DNA of 64,000 bases from Lachnospiraceae bacterium (GCA_009774145.1 VSND01000013.1:1-64000); one strand, 5' to 3'. Counted from the stretch's first letter, positions 43,913 to 53,044 are shown. Notes: generated by a model not told the origin, from the letters alone. Translations and numbers: made by a program.

Positions 43913-44488
43913 TTAATGGAAAACGATCTCCCCGGTTTCCTCATTCATGCGCTCAATCACTGCCAGAGACTCTACCCGATAGCCTTTTTCCCGCAGCAGC
44001 CTGCCGCCCGCCTGCTGCCCCTTCTCTATGACAATCCCGATGCCTTCCACAACTGCACCGGCGCTTTCGATCAGATCAATCAGCCCGTTGACCGCACAGC
44101 CGTTTGCCAGAAAATCGTCAAGAATCAGAACATGGTCCTCCGGTCCCAGGTATTTCTTTGAAACAATCACATCATACACTCTCTTATGGGTAAACGATTC
44201 AATCTTTGTACTGTATACCTCTCCATCCAGATTGATGCTCTGCGCTTTTTTTGCAAATACCACCGGTACCTGAAAATACTGCGCCGCAATACAGGCGATC
44301 CCGATTCCGGACGCTTCAATCGTCAGTATCTTGTTGACGGGCCTGTCTGCAAAAATTCTCCGGAATTCTTTTCCCATCTCATTAAACAGTTCCATATCCA
44401 TCTGATGATTCAGAAAGCTGTCCACCTTCAGGACATTCCCTGCTTTTACAATACCGTCCTTCTGTATCCTTTTCTCTAAAAGTTCCAT
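43913..44488 (-). CDS. xpt: Xanthine phosphoribosyltransferase
   Basis: The protein has 191 residues, the standard Xpt length. It starts MELLEKRIQKDG and has the PRPP-binding loop ILDDFLANGCAVNGL. It salvages xanthine to XMP. The start at 44488 was chosen by homology and by GAGGGCGG upstream. Unlike many Firmicute xpt genes it has no room for a purine riboswitch, because a small membrane-protein gene ends 38 bases upstream. Confidence 0.93.
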   Translation of the reverse strand: MELLEKRIQKDGIVKAGNVLKVDSFLNHQMDMELFNEMGKEFRRIFADRPVNKILTIEASGIGIACIAAQYFQVPVVFAKKAQSINLDGEVYSTKIESFTHKRVYDVIVSKKYLGPEDHVLILDDFLANGCAVNGLIDLIESAGAVVEGIGIVIEKGQQAGGRLLREKGYRVESLAVIERMNEETGEIVFH

Positions 44489-44526
44489 CGTCCATCCGCC
44501 CTCTTTCGTGTATTTCCCATATTTTA

Positions 44527-44802
44527 TCATTCAACCGGCCATTCGTAAAGTCCAAGTTCTGAAAGCTGTACAGAGATATCCTCCTCCGTCACTGCTTCCA
44601 CGATCTGCTGTGCCGTCATTTGGCCGAAACTGTTCCCGGTCATGCTCATCCATGCAAAGCCGGCAAACAGAAACAGGCTGATGGTAAATTTCAGTTTAAA
44701 AAAGGTAAATGCCATTGGAGGCACTTCTTCCGACGGTCCCATATACGCCGGTGGCTGATTTCCATAACGCTCTTTTAACAGCTGTTCCCGGTAAGCGCCC
44801 AT
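44527..44802 (-). CDS. Small single-pass membrane protein, unknown
   Basis: The protein has 91 residues. An N-terminal cytosolic part contains PPAYMGPSEEVPP. One membrane helix spans about 33-55, and a short acidic tail ends LYEWPVE. AAGGAG lies upstream of the ATG. It precedes xpt in the same direction. No family is recognised. The gap of 92 bases to hisIE shows weak repeats but no clear terminator. Confidence 0.6.
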   Translation of the reverse strand: MGAYREQLLKERYGNQPPAYMGPSEEVPPMAFTFFKLKFTISLFLFAGFAWMSMTGNSFGQMTAQQIVEAVTEEDISVQLSELGLYEWPVE

Positions 44803-44894
44803 CCAGTCCGCTCCTTTTCCTGTCCCTTTGCTAAGAGTCTATGAGCTTTTTTCAGGAATATGTCTCTTTCCTGTCGGTTGACGGTTCCTGTCTC

Positions 44895-46136
44895 TTACCG
44901 GTTCGCCAACTCTTCCGTCACATCCTCCCAGGTCACGCCGCGTTCCGCCATCAGTACCATGGCATGATAGAGAAGGTCCGAAAGTTCGTATTTGATCTCC
45001 TCCGGATCCGGATTCTTGGCAGCGATCACCAGCTCGGTCGCTTCCTCTCCCACTTTTTTCAGGATCTTGTCGATGCCCTTGTCAAACAGATAGTTGGTGT
45101 AGGAGCCTTCCTTCGGATGCAGCTTCCGGTCCAGAATGACGCCATAGACATGCTCAAAGACCTTCAGCGGACTGGTCTCGTTATAATCCTTTTTCACCAT
45201 ATCCCGGTAGAAGCAGGTCCGGTTGCCCGTATGGCATGCCGCTCCCACCTGGCTGACCTTTGCCAGAATCGTGTCATTGTCGCAGTCGATGGACAGAGAT
45301 TTTACATACTGAAAATGACCGCTGGTCATTCCTTTTGTCCACAGTTCCTCCCGGCTGCGGCTCCAGTAGGTCATCCGTCCGGTCTCCAGCGTCCGGTTAA
45401 ATGCTTCTTCATTCATATAGGCAAGCATCAGCACCTCAAAGGTCTTATAGTCCTGCACAACGACCGGCAGCAGTCCATCCGCTCCCGGCGACAGGTCCTC
45501 CCATGCAAAGCTGCTTTCCAGCATATGCATGCGCAGTCCCCTTGCAGCCGCTTTCTGCTTCAGCCTCTGAAAATCCGCCTTTTCCGTGGAAAAATATGCG
45601 GCAGCAATTCCGGTCACCCATTTATTGGAAAGCACTTCAATCACTGCATCATCCGATGCCGCCGGACTGACACTGATCACCGGAAGCGCTCCCCGGTAGG
45701 GACACTGGCTGTCCGAACCGGACCAGAGCAGAAGGCTGCCCCACTCTTCCATGGCACGGGTGATCTGTGATTCATCCGAGATGCTGAAGCCGATCTTTTC
45801 CCTTCCGAAACGCTTTGCCGCCTCTTCTGCCATCTCCACATTGCTTTCCCTGCCGAAATTCAGCACCGCCCGGCTGCAGCCCGCATAGAGGATTTTCTTC
45901 ACGTCCTCCACTCTCCGGATATGTCCGCTCGCATAGACCGGAATCTCTGCCGTCCTGCAGATTCCCTTCATCACATGAAGATTATTCTCATGCGCCTCGT
46001 CCGTATCGGACAGATCGATGATCAGAATGCTGTCCGCGCCGTTGTCGCTGTAATATTTTGCCAGTTTCACGCTGTCCTGTCCGTTCACTGTCCCGTTTCT
46101 CAGGGGCATGACCGGAATCAGATATTTTTTCTTCAT
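44895..46136 (-). CDS. hisIE: HisIE with N-terminal HisA/HisF-like domain
   Basis: The protein has 413 residues with three parts. Residues 1-205 resemble the HisA/HisF barrel but begin IPVMPLRNG where those enzymes have a catalytic Asp (IPxLDVxxG), and the second Asp region reads IGFSISDES. HisI (about 210-315) has SIDCDNDTIL and GAACHTGNRTCF, the metal-binding motifs of phosphoribosyl-AMP cyclohydrolase. HisE (about 325-413) has VGEEATELVIAAKN of phosphoribosyl-ATP pyrophosphatase. It follows hisB by two bases. The barrel is probably structural. Confidence 0.9.
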   Translation of the reverse strand: MKKKYLIPVMPLRNGTVNGQDSVKLAKYYSDNGADSILIIDLSDTDEAHENNLHVMKGICRTAEIPVYASGHIRRVEDVKKILYAGCSRAVLNFGRESNVEMAEEAAKRFGREKIGFSISDESQITRAMEEWGSLLLWSGSDSQCPYRGALPVISVSPAASDDAVIEVLSNKWVTGIAAAYFSTEKADFQRLKQKAAARGLRMHMLESSFAWEDLSPGADGLLPVVVQDYKTFEVLMLAYMNEEAFNRTLETGRMTYWSRSREELWTKGMTSGHFQYVKSLSIDCDNDTILAKVSQVGAACHTGNRTCFYRDMVKKDYNETSPLKVFEHVYGVILDRKLHPKEGSYTNYLFDKGIDKILKKVGEEATELVIAAKNPDPEEIKYELSDLLYHAMVLMAERGVTWEDVTEELANR

Positions 46137-46138
46137 TT

Positions 46139-46726
46139 TTATAAACTGCCTTTCGTTGATAATACGTCTGTGATCCGCCCGTCATAAGCCACTGCCGCAT
46201 CCAGCGCTTTGGCAAATGCCTTGAACATCGCTTCACAGATATGGTGATTGTTGCTGCCGGACAACACTTTAAAATGCAGATTCATCTGCGCGCTGTAAGA
46301 AACGGCATAGAAAAATTCCTTCACCATCTCCGTATCCATGTCGCCGACTCTGGGAACCGTAAACTGTGCATCCGACACATAATAAGGCCTTCCGGACAGA
46401 TCAACGGCGCACAGCACCAGCGCCTCATCCATGGGAAGAATACAGCTTCCGTATCTTCTGATCCCCTTCTTGTCGCCGACCGCTTCCCGGATCGCATTTC
46501 CCAGCACGATTCCCGTGTCTTCCACTGTATGATGGCAGTCCACCTCCAGATCTCCATTCACATGGATCTTCAGATCAAAAAAACCATGACGTGCAAATCC
46601 GTCCAGCATATGGTCAAAAAATCCGATTCCTGTATGCAGTTCGGTATCTCCGCTGCCGTCCAGCTCAAGCTGAATCTGAATCTTTGTCTCCTTCGTGTTA
46701 CGTTCTGCTACTGATATTCTGCTCAT
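46139..46726 (-). CDS. hisB: Imidazoleglycerol-phosphate dehydratase
   Basis: The protein has 195 residues with the expected metal-binding repeats FFDHMLDGFARHGFFDL, DCHHTVEDTGI and SGSNNHHICEAMFKA. It makes imidazole-acetol phosphate in histidine synthesis. AGGAG precedes the ATG. It lies 67 bases after hisD and directly before hisIE. Confidence 0.95.
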   Translation of the reverse strand: MSRISVAERNTKETKIQIQLELDGSGDTELHTGIGFFDHMLDGFARHGFFDLKIHVNGDLEVDCHHTVEDTGIVLGNAIREAVGDKKGIRRYGSCILPMDEALVLCAVDLSGRPYYVSDAQFTVPRVGDMDTEMVKEFFYAVSYSAQMNLHFKVLSGSNNHHICEAMFKAFAKALDAAVAYDGRITDVLSTKGSL

Positions 46727-46793
46727 CTTTCTTCTCCTGTCATCATTTCCATATTCCCGAATCCGCCTGCCTGCAGCTTTGGATCATGCGGAT

Positions 46794-48083
46794 TTATTCG
46801 AACCGTACTCTGATCGATCCGGCATGCGCCGTCAGCTGTTCTTTTTCCGCAAAATACTCGATATCCTCATGCACCTTCTCAAGCGCCTCTCTGGAATAGT
46901 AGATGATACTGGATTTTTTTACAAAATCATCCACGGACACCGGCGAGAAAAACCGCGCGGTTCCGTTGGTCGGCAGAATATGGTTCGGTCCTGCAAAATA
47001 ATCCCCCAGCGGTTCGCTGCTGTGCTCCCCAAGGAAGATCGCGCCCGCATTCTGCACCTTCGTCATATCCTCAAAAGGATTCTTCGTCATGATCTCCAGA
47101 TGTTCCGAGGCGATCAGATTCACGGTCTCCAGAGCGGCTTCCTTTGTATCCGCCACCAGAATGTACCCATAATGATCCAGCGACTTCTGTATGATCTCTT
47201 TTCTTGATAAATTTTTAACAAATCCATCCACTTCCTCTGACACTTTTTCTGCCAGTTCCCGGCTTGTAGTCACGAGAATCGCGCTTGCCAGCTCATCATG
47301 CTCCGCCTGGGACAGTAGATCCGCCGCCACATACCGGGGATTCGCGCTCTCGTCCGCCAGGATCAGGATCTCGCTGGGTCCTGCGATCGAATCAATGCCC
47401 ACCGTTCCGGACACCGCCTTCTTTGCCAGCGCCACGAAAATGTTTCCCGGCCCGGTGATCTTGTCCACCTTCGGCACGCTCTCCGTTCCAAATGCCATGG
47501 CTGCCACTGCCTGCGCTCCGCCCATTTTATAGATCTCGTCTGCGCCTGCCTCTTTCGCCGCTACGAGAACTGCCGGGTTTACCTTCCCCTGCCGGTTACA
47601 GGGCGTTGCCATGATGATTTTTTTTACACCGGCGATCCGCGCTGGCACAATGTTCATCAGCACAGAGGATGGATAGACTGCCTTCCCGCCCGGCACGTAG
47701 ACCCCGGCCGCCTGCAGGGGAGTCACCTTCTGTCCCAGCATTGTCCCGTCCGTTGTCGTGTCGAACCAGCTGTATCTCTTCTGCTTTTCATGGTATGCCC
47801 GGATATTTGCAAGCGCGCTCCGGATTGTTTTCAGAAGCCTTTCCTCCACTTCTGTATATGCTTCTGCCATTTCCTGCTCCGTAACCCGGATATTCGATGC
47901 ATGGATCCCTTCACAGTCGAACCGGTTCGTGTACTCAAACAGCGCCTGGTCCCCTTCCGTACGCACACGCTCCACGATCTCCAGAACCGTGTCGTTATAC
48001 GGTTCATAACTGTTCGGACTCCGCTTCAAAAGCTGTCCCAGAATCTCTTCCCTGGACTCCTCATTCAGACTGACAATACGCAT
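46794..48083 (-). CDS. hisD: Histidinol dehydrogenase
   Basis: The protein has 429 residues, full length for HisD. Signatures include YVPGGKAVYPSSVLMNIVPA, the segment DKITGPGNIFVALAKK, and SIAGPSEILILAD. The zinc-site histidines lie in AEHDELAS and GPNHILPTNGTARF. It catalyses the last two steps of histidine synthesis. The start at 48083 has GGAGG seven bases upstream. A 24-codon longer reading lacks support. Confidence 0.96.
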   Translation of the reverse strand: MRIVSLNEESREEILGQLLKRSPNSYEPYNDTVLEIVERVRTEGDQALFEYTNRFDCEGIHASNIRVTEQEMAEAYTEVEERLLKTIRSALANIRAYHEKQKRYSWFDTTTDGTMLGQKVTPLQAAGVYVPGGKAVYPSSVLMNIVPARIAGVKKIIMATPCNRQGKVNPAVLVAAKEAGADEIYKMGGAQAVAAMAFGTESVPKVDKITGPGNIFVALAKKAVSGTVGIDSIAGPSEILILADESANPRYVAADLLSQAEHDELASAILVTTSRELAEKVSEEVDGFVKNLSRKEIIQKSLDHYGYILVADTKEAALETVNLIASEHLEIMTKNPFEDMTKVQNAGAIFLGEHSSEPLGDYFAGPNHILPTNGTARFFSPVSVDDFVKKSSIIYYSREALEKVHEDIEYFAEKEQLTAHAGSIRVRFE

Positions 48084-48161
48084 ATCTGCATTCCTCCTGC
48101 TTAAAAATCCCTGCTGCCTGTTCTGTCTTTCCTGCCAGGCATCGCATTGCTTCAACCTTTT

Positions 48162-48797
48162 TCAGATCACTTTTTTTAATTCACTGATGATTTTTCCGAT
48201 CCGTTCATTCTCCATCTTCATACTCACCTGATTCACGACCATACGGGCAGACAGAGGACACACCTCTTCCAGCACCTTCAGCCCGTTCTCCTTCAGCGTC
48301 GATCCGGTCTCCACAATATCCACGATGACCTCTGACAGTCCCACAATCGGCGCAAGCTCAATGGATCCGTTCAGCTTGATGATTTCCACTGTCTGGTGCT
48401 TCTGATTGTAGAAATAGTCCTTTGCAATGTGCGGATATTTGGTTGCCACGCGGATCAGCTCCTGATGCTTTAAAAGCTCCCCTGCCGATTCCGGTCCGCA
48501 GACGCACATCCGGCATTTCCCGTATCCCAGGTCCAGCACCTCGTACATCCGCCTTCCTTCCTCCAGGATCGTATCCTTTCCGACGATCCCCACATCTGCA
48601 GCGCCGTATTCCACATAGGTCGGAACATCCGGCGCCTTTGCCAGAAAGAATTTAAGTTTCAGCTCCTCATTGACAAAGATCAGTTTTCTGGTGGCAGGAT
48701 CCTGCATCTCCTCGCAGGTTATGCCGATCTGTTCAAATGCCTCCATGCTCTTTTTCGCAAGACGTCCCTTGCCAAGCGCAAACGTCAGATACCTCAT
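48162..48797 (-). CDS. hisG: ATP phosphoribosyltransferase, short form
   Basis: The protein has 211 residues, the short HisG that needs HisZ for activity. Visible motifs are ALGKGRLAKKSMEAFEQIGI, YGAADVGIVGKD and VDIVETGSTLKENGL. It starts histidine synthesis. Its start overlaps the hisZ stop as ATGA, which fits the obligate complex. It is followed 78 bases later by hisD. Confidence 0.95.
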   Translation of the reverse strand: MRYLTFALGKGRLAKKSMEAFEQIGITCEEMQDPATRKLIFVNEELKLKFFLAKAPDVPTYVEYGAADVGIVGKDTILEEGRRMYEVLDLGYGKCRMCVCGPESAGELLKHQELIRVATKYPHIAKDYFYNQKHQTVEIIKLNGSIELAPIVGLSEVIVDIVETGSTLKENGLKVLEEVCPLSARMVVNQVSMKMENERIGKIISELKKVI

Positions 48798-49984
48798 ACG
48801 GCTCCCTCCTCCTTCGCATAGATGATCCTTTGGATTCCGTTTTTCTCTGCATATGCCTCATAATCCCTTCCGATCCGCTCCGGCATCAGCTCCACCGCCA
48901 TGCCCCGGCCTCGAAGCTCTGTGGCTTTCTGGATTGCAGACGCTGCCTTTGAAGCACGATATACAATCAGCACTTTCTGAACATCCGCATCTACGAATAC
49001 TCTCTGCCGGGACAGCGCATTCATCAGCCGGTCGACCACAAACGCGAAGCCCGTCGCCGGAGCCGGTTTTCCGAAATGATCCATCAGCGTATCGTAGCGC
49101 CCGCCTTTGGCAACGGCCTCTCCGGTTCCGTAGGTATACGCCTGAAAAATAATGCCCGTATAATATTTGTACTTGCTGACCACGCCCAGATCGAACGCCG
49201 CATATTTTTCATAACCATAGCAGGAAAGCAGATCATGGATCTTCCGCAGACGCTCCAGCGACCGTTTGGCGTCCTCCGTCACGGCGCAGGCATCCGCCCG
49301 TTCCAGAACATCCACAGAGCCGAACAGATCCGGAATCGCTGCAAATGCTTCCTTCAGGTCAGCGGCAATCGGCAGCGGCTCCAGAAGTTCCCTCACCCCG
49401 TATATGTTTTTATTGGATATCAGTTCCCGAAGCTCCAGTTCCATCTCCTCGCCGAGTCCGGATTCCCTCAAAAGGCTTTTGAAAAAATCCACATGCCCGA
49501 TGCTTACCTGAAATTCCTTCAGCCCGGTTTTCAGCAGAGATTCCGCTACCAGAGCGATCATCTCCGCATCCGCTTCCACACTGCCGTCCCCGATCATCTC
49601 TGCCCCAAGCTGCGTGTTTTCCTTCAGCCGTCCCTGAAAATCCGAATGATTGATAAATGTATTTGCCATATAGCACAGACGGACCGGCATGTCCTCCTCC
49701 GTAAAATACTTTGCCACCGCTCTTGCAATCGACGGCGTGATATCCGGTCTTAATACCAGCGTATTCCCTTCCCGGTCAAAAAACTTATACAGCTCCCTTG
49801 ACGGTACGGTCCCGACCTCCCTGCTGAATACGTCAAAAAATTCAAAGGTCGGGGTCTGGATATCCTCATACCCATAACTGTGCAGCACACCATGCAGTAA
49901 CTCCTGCACCCGGTTCTTCCTCCTGCACTCGCTGTTATAAATATCCCGCACTCCTTCCGGCGTATGTAAAATCTGTTGATACAT
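48794..49984 (-). CDS. hisZ: ATP phosphoribosyltransferase regulatory subunit
   Basis: The protein has 396 residues, a histidyl-tRNA synthetase paralogue. It has HTPEGVRDIYNSE, the class II motif TLVLRPDITPSIAR, and the late YYTGIIFQAYTYG, but no anticodon-binding domain. It regulates HisG. GGGAG precedes the ATG. It is the first his gene, only 37 bases after an unrelated AT-rich gene. Confidence 0.93.
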   Translation of the reverse strand: MYQQILHTPEGVRDIYNSECRRKNRVQELLHGVLHSYGYEDIQTPTFEFFDVFSREVGTVPSRELYKFFDREGNTLVLRPDITPSIARAVAKYFTEEDMPVRLCYMANTFINHSDFQGRLKENTQLGAEMIGDGSVEADAEMIALVAESLLKTGLKEFQVSIGHVDFFKSLLRESGLGEEMELELRELISNKNIYGVRELLEPLPIAADLKEAFAAIPDLFGSVDVLERADACAVTEDAKRSLERLRKIHDLLSCYGYEKYAAFDLGVVSKYKYYTGIIFQAYTYGTGEAVAKGGRYDTLMDHFGKPAPATGFAFVVDRLMNALSRQRVFVDADVQKVLIVYRASKAASAIQKATELRGRGMAVELMPERIGRDYEAYAEKNGIQRIIYAKEEGAV

Positions 49985-50002
49985 GCGATAACACTCCCTC
50001 TT

Positions 50003-50032
50003 ATTTTATTTAACCTGCAAACTACAAAACAA
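50003..50032 (-). promoter_or_regulatory. Candidate his-operon promoter inside the gap/end of the upstream gene
   Basis: Minus strand: TTGTTT (complement of 50027-50032), 18 bases, TAAAAT (complement of 50003-50008). It lies 19 bases before hisZ and overlaps the last codons of the upstream gene. It is weak, and read-through from upstream is the alternative. Confidence 0.35.
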
Positions 50033-51356
50033 TCCATTTTCCGCTTCTGCCATTTCCTTTGCGTATAATAATGCCCTGTTTTCTCATATTCTCCATATGA
50101 TATCGAACTGTGTCATAACTCACATCAATTTTCTCCGCAATTTTCCTTTGTGAAATAGAAGGCTTTAACTGAATTACCTTTATAATTCTGCTGTCAATTT
50201 CATTTAATTGCGGGGTTAATTGCGGGGTTTGCGGGGTTATTTGCGGGGTTATTTCATGCACTCCCCAAAATGTGACCATAATATCTTCTTTCTTAACATG
50301 ATATTCCGGAATATCATTTCCTGCTGAAATACAGCTGTCCTTAATTTTTTGAATTCCACGTCCCCAGGCTTCAATAAATCCCGACCGGAAAAAAGTGTTG
50401 GCAACCAATGGATTATATGGTCTGGATTTATGGGGTCCCATCAGATCATCAACTGTCCAGTCTTCGGGAAAGACGCAGTCATTTGCAATCATTAATTTAT
50501 CATCATAAACCCGAATTTGAATCGGAACAAGTGTTGCATAATTCTTATGGGCAATTGCATTCAGAATAGCCTCCCTGATTGCCTCTTTGGGATAAGGATA
50601 AGTTTCTACTCTGGTAATATTCTGGTAAGAAATGATTCCTTTCAAATATTTTGTATAAATCAAATCCACAACCCTGTCTGCCTGTGACAATAATGATCCA
50701 TGAACCTCATCCTGATACAGAATATCAGATTCCGACTGAAAGTATGCAATCTTTACATAGGCTCCCGGAATCCATTTTTCCGGATTATGATGAAACATCA
50801 AAACAGCAGCTCTTGTAAGCAGGCCTTCATTGAGAAGATTTAAGTTATCAAGCAATTGTTCATTACCAACCTGAATATCCGGTTCATCCATCCTTCTGCT
50901 TTTTACCGCCTGTTCACGAAAAATATCAAAGCTGTCATTTCTTAATTCCTGCACGGTTATACCCTGTACCGGAACGCTGTCCCAGGTAATTCCTGTCTTT
51001 TTCAGAAGAAATTGATTTAATGCCTGTCCCCTAAGCAACTGTTTTGTACTTCCACTGCGATAATGGTATTCCCCTTTATAGTTCACAGGATAGGTATGAG
51101 GACTGACACAAATCTCAATATAATTCTTCCCATCTTCGCATAACAGATTAACATCTACAATAATCCCAAGAATATCCCGTACTTTATTTGGAATATCTTC
51201 CATAAGTTTCTTGCTGTCCTGAAGACCAGTAACTGTACCATCATCATTTGTGCCGATATAAATTTTTCCGCCCTGTGCATTGGCAAACCCGCATATCCAT
51301 TTCAGATATTCGTCCCGCCATGATTCTTTCCATTCAATATTCTGGCTTTCTGCCAT
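50022..51356 (-). CDS. AlbA_2/Schlafen-type ATP-binding regulator with C-terminal winged helix
   Basis: The protein has 444 residues. The N-terminal AlbA_2 domain starts ESQNIEWKESWRDEYLKWIC and continues GFANAQGGKIYIGTNDDGTV. The middle has the ATP-binding-like HxN segment EAILNAIAHKNYATLVPIQI and FRSGFIEAWGRGIQKI. A low-complexity linker repeats ITPQ/TPQL four times (about 372-388). The C-terminal helix-turn-helix has ISQRKIAEKIDVSYDTVRYH. The gene is clearly more AT-rich than its neighbours, which suggests transfer. GGAGG precedes the ATG. Confidence 0.88.
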   Translation of the reverse strand: MAESQNIEWKESWRDEYLKWICGFANAQGGKIYIGTNDDGTVTGLQDSKKLMEDIPNKVRDILGIIVDVNLLCEDGKNYIEICVSPHTYPVNYKGEYHYRSGSTKQLLRGQALNQFLLKKTGITWDSVPVQGITVQELRNDSFDIFREQAVKSRRMDEPDIQVGNEQLLDNLNLLNEGLLTRAAVLMFHHNPEKWIPGAYVKIAYFQSESDILYQDEVHGSLLSQADRVVDLIYTKYLKGIISYQNITRVETYPYPKEAIREAILNAIAHKNYATLVPIQIRVYDDKLMIANDCVFPEDWTVDDLMGPHKSRPYNPLVANTFFRSGFIEAWGRGIQKIKDSCISAGNDIPEYHVKKEDIMVTFWGVHEITPQITPQTPQLTPQLNEIDSRIIKVIQLKPSISQRKIAEKIDVSYDTVRYHMENMRKQGIIIRKGNGRSGKWIVL

Positions 51357-51483
51357 GGAAGCACCTCCAGATTACATTGCATACAGTCCATCCATAACTG
51401 GTAAATTGACGTTCCACACTACAGTTTTACTTTATCATGGTAAATCACTACTTCATTAAAGGCAATACGAGTATTATACCACG
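51357..51483 (-). promoter_or_regulatory. Upstream region of the Schlafen-type gene with direct repeats
   Basis: TGGTAAAT occurs at 51399-51406 and 51438-51445, 39 bases apart. AT-rich boxes such as the complement of ATTATA near 51473 could be promoter elements. The repeats may be a binding site of the downstream regulator. No gene lies here. Confidence 0.35.
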
Positions 51484-52029
51484 TCACCTGCGATTGTCAA
51501 CCTCCGATTCCAGATCCCGGCTCAGCGGTTCCAGATAAGGCACCAGAAATCCGCTGCCCGTATCAAAAAAATAAGCCGGGTCCAGCTCCTCCATCCGAAA
51601 GCTTTTCCGCCCTCCTTCCCGTGCCCGTTTCCAGAACCTCAGAAGCTGGCGGATATGCAGATAATAGAACTTCTGCTCCGATGTATAATGAATGATCAGA
51701 AATGCCTTCCCGCCCTGCTGTTCAAAATCCTTCATGAAAGCCACCTGATGTTCATGGACGTTATGGAGCGGAAATGTCCGCACGTTGCATTCCTTTGCAT
51801 CAAAACAGACCGGAATCCCCTGCACTGCCCCAATATAGTCCACGGTACTTTTCTGCTCGAAGTAGGCAAGCGTGATATGCCGGTGCTCCTTGTCGATCTT
51901 AATGGGGGTGATCGGCGTGGGTACTTTCTGGATCAGCGCCAGTCCCTTTTCCCGGTATCTGTCGTTGGTACGGTTAATCATATCCTCCAGAGTGGAGCCC
52001 CGAAGTCCTCGTGTGTTCCAGGTAGCCAT
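51484..52029 (-). CDS. recU: Holliday junction resolvase RecU
   Basis: The protein has 181 residues. It opens NTRGLRGSTLEDMINRTNDR and has the nuclease core KSTVDYIGAVQGIPVCFDAKE and FPLHNVHEHQ, matching RecU of Firmicutes, including the acidic residues and Lys of the PD-(D/E)XK fold. It resolves recombination junctions. It follows the pseudouridine synthase gene by seven bases. An AAGGA-type site lies upstream. Confidence 0.92.
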   Translation of the reverse strand: MATWNTRGLRGSTLEDMINRTNDRYREKGLALIQKVPTPITPIKIDKEHRHITLAYFEQKSTVDYIGAVQGIPVCFDAKECNVRTFPLHNVHEHQVAFMKDFEQQGGKAFLIIHYTSEQKFYYLHIRQLLRFWKRAREGGRKSFRMEELDPAYFFDTGSGFLVPYLEPLSRDLESEVDNRR

Positions 52030-52036
52030 CCTTCTT

Positions 52037-53044
52037 TTATCCTTCTTCTTTCTCTTTTATGATCCGTTTCATCTGTTTTGGAAGCTCTGCCTGAAATACC
52101 TTCCCGGAGATCGCCTGAAACGGCGCTTCCAGTACCGGCAGTTCCAGACGCCAGGCATGAAGAAGCTGGCTCTGAAGCCCGTATCTTTTCCTGTAAAATG
52201 CATTGACACTCCTGCTGCCGTATTTATAATCCCCGATGATCGGATGCCCTTTTGAAGCAAGATGCGCCCGGATCTGATGGGAACGTCCGGTGATCAGACG
52301 TACCTCCAGAAGCGTGCTGTCCGCAAAGACCCGGACCGGGCGGTATTCGGTCTCGATATATGCCGCATTCTTACGCTCTTTTGCCAGAACACAGACCTTA
52401 TTGGCCACCGGATCCTTCCACAGATACCCTCTGATCTTCCGGCTGTCCGTGATCCTTCCTGATACAAGGCACTGATAATCTTTGTGCATGCTCCGGTTCC
52501 GCAGAAGCTCCGACATCTTCTGAAGGCCCTTCAGAGACTTTCCGCAGACCACGATCCCGCTGGTATTCCGGTCCAGACGGTTGCAGACCGACGGACGGAA
52601 CGCATAATTGACACGGACGCTTCCCTCTTCCGACTGACCGCTCTCTTCTGTCCACTGTCCGCTTTTTTGCAGATACCCGAGCAGATACTCGTTCAGGGAT
52701 ACATCCTCCGGCCTTGCCTTCTGCGTCAGCATCCCTGCCGGTTTATTGACCAGAAGGACATGTTCATCCTCATAGATAATATCCAGATCCGTTACCGGAT
52801 AAGAGACTGCCCTTTTTTCAGAATGCCCGGCAAATTTCTCACAGGTGTCATCTGCCAGAAAAATACAGATCTCATCGCCGGACTGTACCTTTTCGCTGCC
52901 GTCTGAGCGCTTCCCGTTCAGCGTAATATTTTTCTTCCGAAGCATTTTATAGAGAAAGCTTCTGGGCGCTTCTTTCAGATACCTGGACAGAAGCCTGTCC
53001 AGGCGCTGTCCGGCTTCTGCTTCTCCAACTGTGATCCGTTTCAT
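52037..53044 (-). CDS. RluA-family pseudouridine synthase
   Basis: The protein has 335 residues. An N-terminal S4-like RNA-binding domain (1-65) is followed by the catalytic domain with the active Asp in CNRLDRNTSGIVV, then SGRSHQIRAHLA-like GRSHQIRAHLASKGHPI. It modifies a uridine in rRNA. The exact target (RluC/RluD type) cannot be assigned. GGAGG precedes the ATG. Confidence 0.93.
   Translation of the reverse strand: MKRITVGEAEAGQRLDRLLSRYLKEAPRSFLYKMLRKKNITLNGKRSDGSEKVQSGDEICIFLADDTCEKFAGHSEKRAVSYPVTDLDIIYEDEHVLLVNKPAGMLTQKARPEDVSLNEYLLGYLQKSGQWTEESGQSEEGSVRVNYAFRPSVCNRLDRNTSGIVVCGKSLKGLQKMSELLRNRSMHKDYQCLVSGRITDSRKIRGYLWKDPVANKVCVLAKERKNAAYIETEYRPVRVFADSTLLEVRLITGRSHQIRAHLASKGHPIIGDYKYGSRSVNAFYRKRYGLQSQLLHAWRLELPVLEAPFQAISGKVFQAELPKQMKRIIKEKEEG

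Noticed and set aside
49985..50021. T-box or leader-peptide attenuator before hisZ
   Set aside because: Only 37 bases are available, with no histidine-codon run or T-box sequence.
50190..50250. CRISPR-like or satellite repeat from TTGCGGGGTT units
   Set aside because: The units are short, irregular and in frame in a protein linker, with no spacers.
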